Origin: Nonomuraea sp. MG754425
Lineage (GTDB): Bacteria > Actinomycetota > Actinomycetes > Streptosporangiales > Streptosporangiaceae
Reading direction: 5' to 3'
Length of the DNA: 64,000 bases
NCBI RefSeq assembly: GCF_021699195.1
Contig: NZ_SSXE01000001.1
Span: 1-64,000, forward strand
Part shown: positions 25,420 to 33,184 of the stretch, one piece after another
Layout: every line of letters begins with the position of its first letter
Numbering within the stretch: position 1 is the first letter of the stretch
Translations under genes and position numbers: made by a program
The notes under the pieces: model-generated
Databases searched by the model: none
Seen by the model: the letters and a program-made list of their open reading frames with translations, nothing else
What the model was told of the DNA's origin: nothing

Positions 25420-26427
25420 TCACAGCGTCGCGGGCAGGTTCAGCCATGGTTTGCCGGTGGCGTCGAAGCCGGTGAGCTCGGCGATCTTCCCGTCGACGAT
25501 GTGCAGGACCGCGATGGTGAACAGACGGTAGTCCGGGTCGTCGGGGGTGCGGAGGTACAGCACGGCGGCAGGCATGCGGTTGACCGTCGTGGCGATGCAG
25601 CGCCAGTCGTCGCGGCCACGCTGGAAGAGCCCACCGGAGACCCAGCCGTCCACCGCGTCCTTGGCCGTGACGATCAAGGTGCCCGGCTCGGGCAGCATCG
25701 CGAAGCGCAGGTCGTCGCGCAGCAGGGCCGTCAGCCCGTCGAGGTCGTTGCGCTCATGGGCGTTCATGTACGACTTCACCACGCCGCGCTCGTCATCCGA
25801 CAGCTCGTGGGTGGCAGGGCTGCGCCAGTCGAGGCGGCGGTCGGGCAGTTGCTCGCGCATCGTCACGCGCGCCCGCTGCAGTGCGCTGGTCACCGATGCG
25901 ACGGTCAGCTCGAGGGCGTCGGCGGCCTTCGACGCCGGCCAGCCGAGGACGTCGCGCAGGATGAACACCGCCCGCTGCCGCGGCGGCAGGTGCTGGACGG
26001 CGACGATGAACGCCAGCTCGATCGTCTCCCGCGCCACCACCGATTCCTGCGGGTCCTCCGGGAGCATCCGGTCCGGGTAGGGCTGCAGGTGGCGCAGTTC
26101 CGGGTCCGCGCCCGGCAGCTCGGCAGGCACGGGTGTGCGGTCGTTGCGCTTCTCCAGGAAGTCGAGGCAGGCGTTCGTCGCGATCCGGTACAGCCAGGTC
26201 CGCGGCGCGGCGTGGCCCTTGAACGACTCCCGTTTGTTCCACGCCCGCAGGAACGTCTCCTGCGTCAGGTCCTGGGCGTCCTCGTAGTTCGCGAGCATCC
26301 GGTAGCAGTGCACCTGCAGCTCCCGCCGGTAGCGCTCCGTGATGAGCGCGAACTGTGCCGCGTCGTTCGAGCGGGCCGCGGCGATGAACGCGGTCTCGTC
26401 GTCGCCCAGCAGTCTGGCGTCGGTCAT
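25420..26427 (-). CDS. ECF RNA polymerase sigma factor with C-terminal SnoaL-like domain (SigG/SigJ type)
   Basis: A 335-residue extracytoplasmic-function sigma factor. Region 2 spans about residues 10-85 (HCYRMLANYEDAQDLTQETFLRAW), and region 4 about 130-190 (LPPRQRAVFILRDVLGWPASKAADAL). A SnoaL/NTF2-like C-terminal domain (about 205-330) follows and probably replaces an anti-sigma factor in controlling activity. No anti-sigma gene is adjacent, in keeping with this type. The ATG at 26425-26427 is used because AAAGGA lies nine bases upstream; a TTG three codons earlier is too close to that site. The TetR gene upstream on the same strand is 133 bases away. Confidence 0.88.
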   Translation of the reverse strand: MTDARLLGDDETAFIAAARSNDAAQFALITERYRRELQVHCYRMLANYEDAQDLTQETFLRAWNKRESFKGHAAPRTWLYRIATNACLDFLEKRNDRTPVPAELPGADPELRHLQPYPDRMLPEDPQESVVARETIELAFIVAVQHLPPRQRAVFILRDVLGWPASKAADALELTVASVTSALQRARVTMREQLPDRRLDWRSPATHELSDDERGVVKSYMNAHERNDLDGLTALLRDDLRFAMLPEPGTLIVTAKDAVDGWVSGGLFQRGRDDWRCIATTVNRMPAAVLYLRTPDDPDYRLFTIAVLHIVDGKIAELTGFDATGKPWLNLPATL

Positions 26428-26560
26428 GGTCGTCAATCCTTTCGCGGGTGGCGAGGGGCTACCAGAACTGACGATGTGGCGGAGGATTTCTGAGCGGTGA
26501 GGCCACTGACACCGGGCCGTTCGTCCGGCCGGATCCGCGGTACGTCCTCAATGACGCAGG

Positions 26561-27223
26561 TCAGCGGCGGGGTAGTACGCCCAGGAGGGTTGCGGTCAGG
26601 GCCAGCTTCAAGGAGTCCTTCAGCTCCAGGTGGAAGCGGGCCAGGTCGGGTTCGGCCTGGTAGGCCGCCTGCAGGCTGGGCGGGGGTGTGCTGTACGCCG
26701 ACAACGCGCCGGCCATGACCATGGTGTGCAGGCTGAACTGTGTCGCGTTCTCGCCCAGTTCCGGCAGGGCGTCCTGGATCAGGGCGGTCATGGTTGTCAG
26801 GCGGTCCAGGGAGGCGCGCTTGTAGCGTGCCACGACCTCGACGGAGACGTTGTGTTCCAGGACGCCGCCCTGCGCGCCGAAGAGGTCGCACAGCACCACC
26901 CGGCCGGAGAGCGACCGGCTGAGGATCTCGGCCACCGCTGCCGCTCGCTCGGCCATGGGCAGGTTTTCGTCGACGCCGGCCAGTTCGTCTGCCAGGTCCG
27001 TCAGCCACTCCTGCAGGAAGTGGTCCAGCAGTTCCAGCAGCACCGCCTCGCGGGACTCGAAGTAGCGCAGCACGTTCGGCTTCGCCAGGCCCACCCGGCG
27101 GCTGAGCTCGTTCAGGGTGACCGCGGCCACCGGCATCTCGTCGAGCATCGCCGACGCCATGTCGAGGATCGCCCGGCGGCGGATCTCCCGCTGCTCTTCG
27201 GTTCGCGCCCGCTGGAAAGTCAC
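26561..27223 (-). CDS. TetR-family transcriptional regulator
   Basis: A 220-residue repressor. The helix-turn-helix is at about residues 35-58 (TLNELSRRVGLAKPNVLRYF), and the C-terminal domain is of the type with LSGRVVLCDLFGAQGGVLEHN. The GTG start at 27221-27223 is used. The gene is divergent from the short-chain dehydrogenase gene, and the 104-bp intergenic region carries three TACC-N3-GGTA repeats over a consensus promoter. This strongly suggests that the TetR protein represses the dehydrogenase and itself. The inducer is probably a substrate of the dehydrogenase, which is inference. Confidence 0.88.
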   Translation of the reverse strand: MTFQRARTEEQREIRRRAILDMASAMLDEMPVAAVTLNELSRRVGLAKPNVLRYFESREAVLLELLDHFLQEWLTDLADELAGVDENLPMAERAAAVAEILSRSLSGRVVLCDLFGAQGGVLEHNVSVEVVARYKRASLDRLTTMTALIQDALPELGENATQFSLHTMVMAGALSAYSTPPPSLQAAYQAEPDLARFHLELKDSLKLALTATLLGVLPRR

Positions 27224-27242
27224 GATCGCCAGCCTAATTTAG

Positions 27243-27309
27243 GTACCTCCGGTACGTTGACAATATACCGGAGGTACTTTAACGTCGTCGGCACAAGATA
27301 CCCTCGGTA
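27243..27309. promoter_or_regulatory. Triple TACC-N3-GGTA operator overlapping a TTGACA promoter
   Basis: Three 11-bp palindromic copies lie at 27244-27254, 27266-27276 and 27299-27309, with centres 22 and 33 bases apart, two and three helical turns. The first two form a 12-bp perfect inverted pair (GTACCTCCGGTA…TACCGGAGGTAC). Between them starts TTGACA (27257-27262), with TAACGT (27280-27285) after a 17-base spacer, a good -35/-10 for the dehydrogenase gene. Confidence 0.8.
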
Positions 27310-27327
27310 CGTTACTGGGAGCCTGAC

Positions 27328-28263
27328 ATGAGCGAGAAGTGGACGACGGCGAACATTCCGGACCAGCGCGGGCGGGTGGCCGTGGTGACCGGGGCCAACA
27401 CCGGACTGGGGTACGAGACCGCCAAGGCGCTCGCCGAACGCGGGGCGTCCGTGGTGCTCGCCGTGCGCGACATCGAGAAGGGGGCGCGGGCCGCGGCCCG
27501 CATGAGCGGCGACGTGACCGTGCAGGCGCTGGACCTGACCTCGCTCGGCTCCGTCCGGACCGCAGCGGCGGCGCTGCGGTCCCGGCTCGACCGGATCGAC
27601 CTGCTGATCAACAACGCCGGCGTGATGTACACCCCGAAGCAGACCACCCGGGACGGCTTCGAGATGCAGTTCGGCACCAACCACCTCGGCCACTTCGCGC
27701 TCACCGGGCTGCTGCTGGACCTGATGCTGCCGGTACCCGGCTCGCGCGTGGTGACGGTCAGCAGCACCGGCCACCGCATCCGGGCCGCGATCCACTTCGA
27801 CGACCTGCAGTGGGAGCGCTCGTACGGCCGGGCCGCCGCCTATGGTCAGTCCAAGCTGGCCAACCTGATGTTCACGTACGAACTGCAGCGCCGGCTCGCC
27901 ACGCACGGCACCACCGTCGCGGTGGCCGCGCACCCCGGCATGTCCAGCACCGAACTCGCCCGTAACACCCCCGCCGCCGTCCGGCTGCCGCTCACCTGGC
28001 TCGCGCCGCTGATCACCCAGACCCCCGCGATGGGCGCGCTGCCGACACTGCGCGCCGCCGCCGACCCCGCCGCGCTCGGCGGCCAGTACTACGGTCCCGG
28101 CGGACGCCACGAGGTCATGGGCCACCCCCGGCTGGTCACCTCCAGCCCGGAGTCGTACGAGATGGACGTCCAGCGGCGGCTGTGGGCCGTCTCCGAAGAC
28201 CTCACCGGGGTGAGGTTCCCCGTCGTTCCGTCCAAGCCCTCCGGATCAGCCATCACGAGGTAG
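27328..28263 (+). CDS. Short-chain dehydrogenase/reductase (retinol-dehydrogenase-like)
   Basis: A 311-residue NADP(H)-dependent oxidoreductase. The cofactor motif TGANTGLG is at about residues 21-28, NNAG near 95, and the catalytic Ser (VSSTGH) and YxxxK (YGQSK) follow. An Arg after the glycine loop region (AVRD) favours NADP. The family N-terminus is complete, with GGGAG before the ATG. The last dozen residues after GVRFPV overlap, on the opposite strand, a VOC-protein remnant, so the C-terminal tail may be newly acquired by stop-codon loss. Regulated by the divergent TetR through the triple operator. Confidence 0.9.
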   Translation: MSEKWTTANIPDQRGRVAVVTGANTGLGYETAKALAERGASVVLAVRDIEKGARAAARMSGDVTVQALDLTSLGSVRTAAAALRSRLDRIDLLINNAGVMYTPKQTTRDGFEMQFGTNHLGHFALTGLLLDLMLPVPGSRVVTVSSTGHRIRAAIHFDDLQWERSYGRAAAYGQSKLANLMFTYELQRRLATHGTTVAVAAHPGMSSTELARNTPAAVRLPLTWLAPLITQTPAMGALPTLRAAADPAALGGQYYGPGGRHEVMGHPRLVTSSPESYEMDVQRRLWAVSEDLTGVRFPVVPSKPSGSAITR

Positions 28264-28342
28264 CCCGCGCCGGCTCGTCGCGGCGCAGGCGGGTGGCGCC
28301 GCGACCGACGAGGCGCTCGCACTCCGCTTCGAGGTCGGCCAT
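28225..28342 (-). pseudogene. VOC/glyoxalase-like protein fragment
   Basis: From 28342 the frame reads MADLEAECERLVGRGATRLR. After a frame change it continues GYLVMADPEGLDG. Together they match the C-terminal third of VOC-family proteins (…DLEAAVERLVALGATR…, GYVVMxDPEGNEFC). It is truncated at both ends and overlaps the 3' end of the dehydrogenase gene. Confidence 0.5.
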
Positions 28343-28365
28343 CCGCTCATCGCCGTGATGTCCGA

Positions 28366-28968
28366 CTAAGCCGTGATGGCTGCGGCCGTCCTGGCGGCCT
28401 GCTCGATCTTCGCGTAGTGGGCTGCACGGGCTTCCTCGTCGATCTGCCTCTCGTACTCGGCGCGCAACCCGGTCCGGCCGTCGAGGCCCTCGCGCAGGAT
28501 GTCGGCGTGCCCGGCATGCCGGACGGACTCGCCGAGGACATGGACCATGACGGCGAACAGGTTCGTGTCGGCATGAGGCTCCGGCCACCACGGCACGCGG
28601 CCGGGGGCGTCGAGGGGAAGCTCGTTGATCGTCGCGTCCGAGTGCTCCCACGTGCGCCGGTAGAACCCGATGATCTGATCGCGGGTCTCGTCCTCGGCCG
28701 CCCACAGATCGCTGCCGTCGGAGTCCTGCCACCGGGGCAGCGGTTCCGGGGAAGGGCGGTCGAAGATCTCACCGAAGTACCTGGCCTCGACGGTGGCCAC
28801 GTGTTTGACCAGGCCGAGGAGGTTGGTGCCAGTCGCTGTCAAAGGTCGGCGGGCGTCGTATTCGGACAAACCGTCGAGTTTCCAGAGCAGCGCCTCGCGG
28901 TCCCGCCGCAGTCTCCCGTGCAGGTGATCCTTCGCGAATTCATCAATCATGCGGTATGAGCCTGCCAT
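28366..28968 (-). CDS. DinB-family (DUF664) putative metal-dependent protein
   Basis: A 200-residue four-helix-bundle protein of the DinB/DUF664 superfamily, cytosolic. Potential metal ligands are His55 in LVKHVATVE and two histidines in SVRHAGHADILRE. Members include mycothiol- or bacillithiol-dependent S-transferases, but many have unknown roles. Two starts are possible: ATG 28966-28968 and ATG 28948-28950; neither has a strong ribosome-binding site. It is the only gene between the VOC remnant and the regulator pair upstream. Confidence 0.82.
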   Translation of the reverse strand: MAGSYRMIDEFAKDHLHGRLRRDREALLWKLDGLSEYDARRPLTATGTNLLGLVKHVATVEARYFGEIFDRPSPEPLPRWQDSDGSDLWAAEDETRDQIIGFYRRTWEHSDATINELPLDAPGRVPWWPEPHADTNLFAVMVHVLGESVRHAGHADILREGLDGRTGLRAEYERQIDEEARAAHYAKIEQAARTAAAITA

Positions 28969-29090
28969 GGGCTGCTCGTGGTCTCAAAATCCCCGTACCT
29001 GGTCCACAACGACCGGCCGAACGGAGAGTTACCTCTCCTCCGGTGGCACCGACCCGAGCGGCGGGCCTGGACAGCGCGAATTGCCGGTGG

Positions 29091-29753
29091 TCAGGGGTGC
29101 GCGTGCCGTTCGAGGCCGAGTGTGGCGATGAGGTCCTCGTGGAGCTCGAACCAGACGCGGTGGCAGGAGTCGACGTCGGTGCGGTCGACCCAGGCGTCCT
29201 CGCCGGCTCGGGCGCGTGCGAGGGCGGTCGCGAAGCGGGTGTCGTAACCGCGCAGCCGGGTCAGGACGCCGCCGAGCCGGGCGGACAACGGTGTGAGGGC
29301 GAGTGAGATGCCGGTGAGCTCGTCGAGGACCTTGGCGTCCCAGGCGGGGTCGGAGTGGTCGTTGGGGGCGAGCCGGTCGCCGGCGGTGGGCCGGAGCTGC
29401 CAGTCGGTGCAGGCCCGCAGGAGGCGGGCGTTGAGCGGGAGGAACTCCCGGTAGACATCGCGGACCTCCGCGGCTCCATCGATGCCGGTGCCCGGCCCGT
29501 TGACGTCGGTGCCGGCGAGTTCGGCCGCGAGCAGGCGCTCGTTCTCGGCGCGGCCCCGTTCGGTGAGCGACCAGCCGCCCGTGCCGGCGAAGGCGGAGTA
29601 CGCGGCCCAGCCATGGGCCTCGGCGTCACGCAGCAGTTCGTCCGCCTCGGCCGGGTCGAGCCCGTACCGGGCGGCGACCGCCGGTGCCTCCGCGAACCCG
29701 AGGATGCGCACCGCGTGCAGGACCAGCAGGAGGGGCTGCGAGCGCCGGGTCAC
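29091..29753 (-). CDS. Putative winged-helix regulator next to a PEP-phosphotransferase gene
   Basis: A 220-residue protein. The N-terminal 70 residues look like a winged helix: LLLVLHAVRILGFAEAPAVA, LDPAEADELLRDAEAHGW and WSLTERGRAENERLL. The LTERGR segment is typical of MarR-like wings. The rest is helical with no recognised domain. The GTG start at 29751-29753 overlaps the stop of the upstream helix-turn-helix gene (GTGA), so both are made together. The pair is divergent from the phosphotransferase and likely regulates it. A small hairpin (29023-29038) follows before the DinB gene. Confidence 0.65.
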   Translation of the reverse strand: MTRRSQPLLLVLHAVRILGFAEAPAVAARYGLDPAEADELLRDAEAHGWAAYSAFAGTGGWSLTERGRAENERLLAAELAGTDVNGPGTGIDGAAEVRDVYREFLPLNARLLRACTDWQLRPTAGDRLAPNDHSDPAWDAKVLDELTGISLALTPLSARLGGVLTRLRGYDTRFATALARARAGEDAWVDRTDVDSCHRVWFELHEDLIATLGLERHAHP

Positions 29754-30145
29754 GGTGCGACGTCCTGCCGTGCGGTCAGCCGGTTGTAGTGCTGCTGGCA
29801 TGCCTGAGGTGAGTTGAACCCCATCGCCTGCGCTATCTGCGCCCAGGTCAGGCCCGCGCCGCGCGCCGTGAACAGCAGGGCGGACTCGAGTCCATCGACC
29901 TCGGCGCGGGCGGCGGGCACGAGGGTGAGTGCGGTCAGGACGTCCTCGGGGCTCAGCTCGGCGTTGCGCCAGACGGCGAACTGCACGAGGTCGACCGCGG
30001 AAGGCGGGGCCGGTGCGGGCCGCCACGGGCGGGGGCTGAGTTCGTCCGCGCCCAGGGCCAGGAGCCGCTTGCTCGCATCGTGCTCACGGCCGGCCTGGGC
30101 GCGATCCGCGTGCCCGGCGCGAGAGATGTCCGGTTCGCTCGACAT
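29750..30145 (-). CDS. Small helix-turn-helix protein
   Basis: A 131-residue protein with a C-terminal helix-turn-helix: GLTWAQIAQAMGFNSPQACQ, preceded by LESALLFTARGAG. This arrangement resembles sigma-like or DNA-binding proteins that read a single site. The ATG at 30143-30145 is chosen over a longer frame because it lies downstream of a good promoter: TTGACA on this strand (30174-30179) with GATCAT after 17 bases. First gene of a two-gene regulator operon divergent from the phosphotransferase. Confidence 0.65.
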   Translation of the reverse strand: MSSEPDISRAGHADRAQAGREHDASKRLLALGADELSPRPWRPAPAPPSAVDLVQFAVWRNAELSPEDVLTALTLVPAARAEVDGLESALLFTARGAGLTWAQIAQAMGFNSPQACQQHYNRLTARQDVAP

Positions 30146-30206
30146 GCGTTTATGATCCAGAATCAATAGAACGTTGTCAATTTTTTGTTGATAAGGGGGA
30201 AGTGGG
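30146..30206. promoter_or_regulatory. AT-rich divergent promoter between regulator pair and phosphotransferase
   Basis: This 61-bp gap is unusually AT-rich for the window (it includes TTTTTT). It contains TTGACA-N17-GATCAT for the leftward regulators. The TTGTCAA…TTGATAA near-palindrome (30174-30180 and about 30187-30193) is a candidate operator that would cover the -35 region. Confidence 0.55.
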
Positions 30207-31454
30207 GTGTTCGTACCACTGATCTCGGCCGTCGCCGGGGAGTGCGGGGGCAAGGCCGGCGCGCTCGGCGCGTTGCTACGGGCGGGGGTGCCGGTTCCCG
30301 ACGGCTTCGTGGTGCCGTTCGCCGCCTACCGGGCCGCCGTACGGGAGCTGAAGGATCCCGGCGCGGCGCGTCGGGCCATCGAGAGCCGGCCCCTCGACCC
30401 TGCCGTGCTCAAGGAGCTGGCACGGGCGCTGGACGACCTGGGCGATCCGCCCGTCGCCGTGAGGTCGTCCGCGTCGGACGAGGACACCGGACAGCTCTCG
30501 GCGGCCGGCCAGCACGAGAGCTTCCTCGCCGTACACGGAGCCGCCGACGTCGCGGACGCCGTGCGCGCCTGCTGGGCCTCGCTGCTCACGCCGCGCGCCC
30601 TCGCCTACCGGGACGCCACCGGCCACCGCCCGCCGTCCGGCGAGTTCGCGATGGCCGTCATCGTGCAGCGCCAGGTGGACGCCGACGTGTCCGGCGTCAT
30701 GTTCACCCCCGCCGGTCCGGACGACGGGACCAGGATCGAGTCCTCCTGGGGTCTCGGCCCCAGCGTCGTCGGCGGCACGGTGACCCCTGACGCCTACCGG
30801 GTCGCCGCGGACGGGTCGGTCGAGCAGACGATCGCGCCCAAACGCACTCGGCTCGACCGGCATGACGGACGGCTCGTCGTGCGTGACGTGCCCGTCCCCG
30901 ACCGGGACCGGCCGACGCTGGACGCCGCGACCGCCGTAGGGCTCGCCGAACTGGGCAGGGAGATCGCCGCGGTACGCGGCGGGCCGCAGGACGTCGAGTG
31001 GGCGATCGCCGGTGGGCGCGTCTGGATCCTGCAGGCCCGGCCGATCACCGCCGTGCTCCCGTCCCGCGTGCCCGGCGAGGTTCAGTCCGCGCTGGCAGGG
31101 ACGCCGGGCAGCCGCGGAACCGTCACCGGCACCGCGAGGATCGTCCGCGGCCCCGGCGACTTCGCCCGCGTGCGCCCCGGCGACATTCTCGTCTGCCCCT
31201 TCACCGACCCCGCCTGGACACCACTGCTGCGCGTCGCCGCCGGCGTCGTCACCGAGGTCGGCGGCGTGCTCTCGCACGCCGCGATCGTCGCCCGCGAACA
31301 CGGCATCCCCGCCGTCCTGGGCGTCGCGGAGGCCACGAGCAGGCTCCACGACGGCGCCGCCGTCACCCTCGACGGCACCACCGGCACCATCACCGTCATT
31401 CGAGAGGAGGAGGGAGGCGGGGCCGCACGGCCGCCCCGCCCGCGCCGTCCATGA
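30207..31454 (+). CDS. Compact PEP/pyruvate-dependent phosphotransferase (ATP-grasp plus phosphohistidine domain)
   Basis: A 415-residue cytosolic protein fusing a PPDK-type ATP-binding domain (about 1-285; AVRSSASDED near 84-93, and DVEWAIAGGRVWILQARPIT at 262-281) directly to a swivelling phosphohistidine domain (about 300-400). His357 in GGVLSHAAIVAREHGIPAVLG is the expected phosphate carrier. Rifampin phosphotransferase and PEP synthase have a large third domain for the acceptor; here it is absent, so the acceptor must bind elsewhere or be another protein. The start is GTG 30207 after GGGGGAAG. The stop overlaps the next gene's ATG (ATGA). Confidence 0.85.
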   Translation: MFVPLISAVAGECGGKAGALGALLRAGVPVPDGFVVPFAAYRAAVRELKDPGAARRAIESRPLDPAVLKELARALDDLGDPPVAVRSSASDEDTGQLSAAGQHESFLAVHGAADVADAVRACWASLLTPRALAYRDATGHRPPSGEFAMAVIVQRQVDADVSGVMFTPAGPDDGTRIESSWGLGPSVVGGTVTPDAYRVAADGSVEQTIAPKRTRLDRHDGRLVVRDVPVPDRDRPTLDAATAVGLAELGREIAAVRGGPQDVEWAIAGGRVWILQARPITAVLPSRVPGEVQSALAGTPGSRGTVTGTARIVRGPGDFARVRPGDILVCPFTDPAWTPLLRVAAGVVTEVGGVLSHAAIVAREHGIPAVLGVAEATSRLHDGAAVTLDGTTGTITVIREEEGGGAARPPRPRRP

Positions 31455-32053
31455 CCACGCGACACCTCTACCTGGCACGCCACGGCGCCGCCGACGCCTT
31501 CGGAAATCTCACCGGCCTCGGTCACCGGCAGGCGGACCTGCTGGGCGAACGCCTCGCCGGCATGCCGATCGACGCCGTCTGGCACTCCCCGCTGCCCCGC
31601 GCCGTGGCGAGCGCGCGCGAACTCGCCCGGCACCTCCCGCAGGTGCTCGTGGACGAGGTCCCCGAACTCATCGATCACGTGCCGTACGTGCCCCGCGCGG
31701 CGGAGACGCCCTCCTCGTGGGCCGGCTTCTTCGACGGCTACGAGGAGGCGGAGGCGGCCGCGGGGCACCGGCTCGCCGAGTCCCTGGTCGCCCGGTTCGC
31801 CAGAGCCCCCGGACCGGGCCGGCGCGACACTCATGAGGTCCTGGTGACGCACGCGTACCCGATCGCGTGGCTCGTGCGGCATGCGCTGGACGCGCCGCCG
31901 GCACGGTGGCTCGACCTGAACAGCGCCAACGCCGCGCTGACGGTCATCCACTACCGAACCGGCCTGCCGCCCACGCTCGTGATGTTCAACGACATGAGCC
32001 ACCTGCCCGCCGACCTGCGCTGGACCGGGTTCCCCCCGGGCAGGAGGCCGTGA
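31451..32053 (+). CDS. Histidine phosphatase (phosphoglycerate-mutase-like)
   Basis: A 200-residue enzyme of the histidine phosphatase superfamily. The catalytic motif LARHG is at residues 8-12, and the second His is in VTHAYPIAW. The substrate-pocket region is short, as in small phosphatases such as SixA. It is translationally coupled (ATGA overlap) to the compact phosphotransferase, so the two probably act on the same phosphorylated molecule or protein. The substrate is unknown. Confidence 0.85.
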   Translation: MTTRHLYLARHGAADAFGNLTGLGHRQADLLGERLAGMPIDAVWHSPLPRAVASARELARHLPQVLVDEVPELIDHVPYVPRAAETPSSWAGFFDGYEEAEAAAGHRLAESLVARFARAPGPGRRDTHEVLVTHAYPIAWLVRHALDAPPARWLDLNSANAALTVIHYRTGLPPTLVMFNDMSHLPADLRWTGFPPGRRP

Positions 32054-32239
32054 CGCGGTGCACGGCCCGTGCCCGTCGCCGACCAGCGCTTCGTTGCTCA
32101 GCGAAACGTTCCAGCCAGATATGTTCGGGAGCCCCGGCCGGGCCCGCCTCCAGCCCAGCCGGCCGTATGACGGCGCATGGTCACGACGAGAAGGGGCAGC
32201 GGACATGATGATGACGGTCGCGCGAGAGGGGAGGGCGTC

Positions 32240-32566
32240 GTGACGGACACGAACGCGTGGGCGGCGCTGGCCCGTGAATGGCTGGCCCTGTCGTCGCCAC
32301 GGGCGGCCCGGGCCATGGCCGAGCGCGAGCAGGAGGCCGGCAGGCGTCGCCGTGATTGGCGACCGGACGCGAACTGGCGGGGGAAACGCGCCGACCAGGA
32401 AGCGGTGCGGGATCTGGAACGGGTTCGCTGGGCGACCGAGCCCGAGACGGCGGCCGAGCTGACCGAGGAGCAGATCGCGGCGGCCAGGCAAGCGCTGGCG
32501 CGCGAGACCGCGCTGGCCCGCGCACGAGACCGGGCTCAGCGAGACCGGGCTGAGCACGACGTGTGA
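32240..32566 (+). CDS. Small charged protein of unknown function
   Basis: A 108-residue protein, highly charged (Arg, Glu and Ala rich) and predicted largely helical: a WAALAREWLALSSP segment, then RRRRDWRPDANWRGKR, then two acidic-basic helices (EEQIAAARQALARETALARA). No signal peptide, membrane segment or known domain. The GTG at 32240 is chosen because GGGGAGG lies five bases before it; the frame is open from 32177. It ends in a strong terminator whose stem begins at its stop codon. Confidence 0.6.
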   Translation: MTDTNAWAALAREWLALSSPRAARAMAEREQEAGRRRRDWRPDANWRGKRADQEAVRDLERVRWATEPETAAELTEEQIAAARQALARETALARARDRAQRDRAEHDV

Positions 32567-32595
32567 CAGGCCCCGGCCGACCGGTCGGGGCCTGT
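32566..32595. terminator. Bidirectional terminator, 10-bp stem
   Basis: ACAGGCCCCG (32566-32575) and CGGGGCCTGT (32586-32595) pair perfectly around a 10-base loop. It stands between two converging genes and starts at the last base of the forward gene's stop codon. Confidence 0.8.
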
Positions 32596-32632
32596 CGATC
32601 GGGCCCTGTCTATCGGGCCCTGTCTATCGGGT
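32591..32632. repeat. Three tandem 14-bp repeats
   Basis: CCTGTCGATCGGGC, CCTGTCTATCGGGC and CCTGTCTATCGGGT run head to tail at 32591-32604, 32605-32618 and 32619-32632. The last base enters the stop codon of the leftward secreted-protein gene, and the first unit forms part of the terminator stem. Probably a slippage-derived expansion. Confidence 0.85.
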
Positions 32633-32922
32633 CAGCCGTCGGTCTCCCACCAGTACTGGTTGACCCAGCCCCAGCAGCCCTTGGTGAGCATGTACACGCC
32701 GTTCTGCCGCCCGAACCAGGGCGACTCCGCCCAGCCGACCGCGCACCCGGCGACGAGTCTCACCTTGCCGCTGTAGATGTCGCAGCGGGCCCACGCCTGG
32801 TTCGTCCCGTTGATGCCGTGCGAACTGCACGTGTACGACGCGGCTTGGGCGGGGTGGGCGAGCGTTGTGGTCGTCGCCACGGCCATGGCGGCCAACGCCA
32901 GGGCCGTGATGATCTTCTTCAC
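32632..32922 (-). CDS. Small secreted four-cysteine protein
   Basis: A 96-residue precursor. Residues 1-28 form a clear Sec signal peptide (MKKIITALALAAMAV…AQA before ASYTC). The roughly 68-residue mature part has four cysteines (32, 47, 60, 83), so two disulfides are likely, and is rich in Trp, Gly and Tyr. The start is GTG 32920-32922 with AAGGGA seven bases upstream. No family recognised; small secreted proteins of this size in actinomycetes include inhibitors and bacteriocin-like factors, but no claim is made. A perfect inverted repeat lies 54-80 bases upstream. Confidence 0.72.
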   Translation of the reverse strand: MKKIITALALAAMAVATTTTLAHPAQAASYTCSSHGINGTNQAWARCDIYSGKVRLVAGCAVGWAESPWFGRQNGVYMLTKGCWGWVNQYWWETDG

Positions 32923-32975
32923 GTGGTGATCCCTTTCGTTCGAGGAGGACCTGCGAGACCTTCATAGAGGCGCAT

Positions 32976-33002
32976 TTGTCCAGCTCGAAGTGCTCTGGAC
33001 AA
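32976..33002. promoter_or_regulatory. Perfect 8-bp inverted repeat upstream of the secreted-protein gene
   Basis: TTGTCCAG (32976-32983) and CTGGACAA (32995-33002) are exact complements with an 11-base spacer. A further TTGTCCA half copy starts near 33017. The position, upstream of the GTG start of the leftward gene, fits an operator or activator site. Confidence 0.55.
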
Positions 33003-33108
33003 TTCCCTCAGGCTCGTTGTCCACCACCGAACGAACCTGACCTTGGGCCGTGGAGTGATCCCCGGTGTACACACCTATGACCTCAAGAGCCCAGTACCTG
33101 CGGAGACC

Positions 33109-33146
33109 GTGCCGGGGTGGCGGGCGGAGCGCCGTCACCCCGGCAC
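33109..33146 (-). terminator. Terminator of the beta-helix protein gene, 11-bp stem
   Basis: GTGCCGGGGTG (33109-33119) and CACCCCGGCAC (33136-33146) form an 11-bp stem with a 16-base GC-rich loop, starting 38 bases after the stop of the leftward beta-helix gene. Confidence 0.7.
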
Positions 33147-33184
33147 ATGTCCCTCAGTTCTTTCGCGCAGCCTTCAGGGTGCTT

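Noticed and set aside
28966..29040. Additional small gene between the DinB and regulator genes
   Set aside because: Short frames only, no ribosome-binding site; the stretch holds just a 6-bp stem hairpin (GGAGAG-TTAC-CTCTCC).
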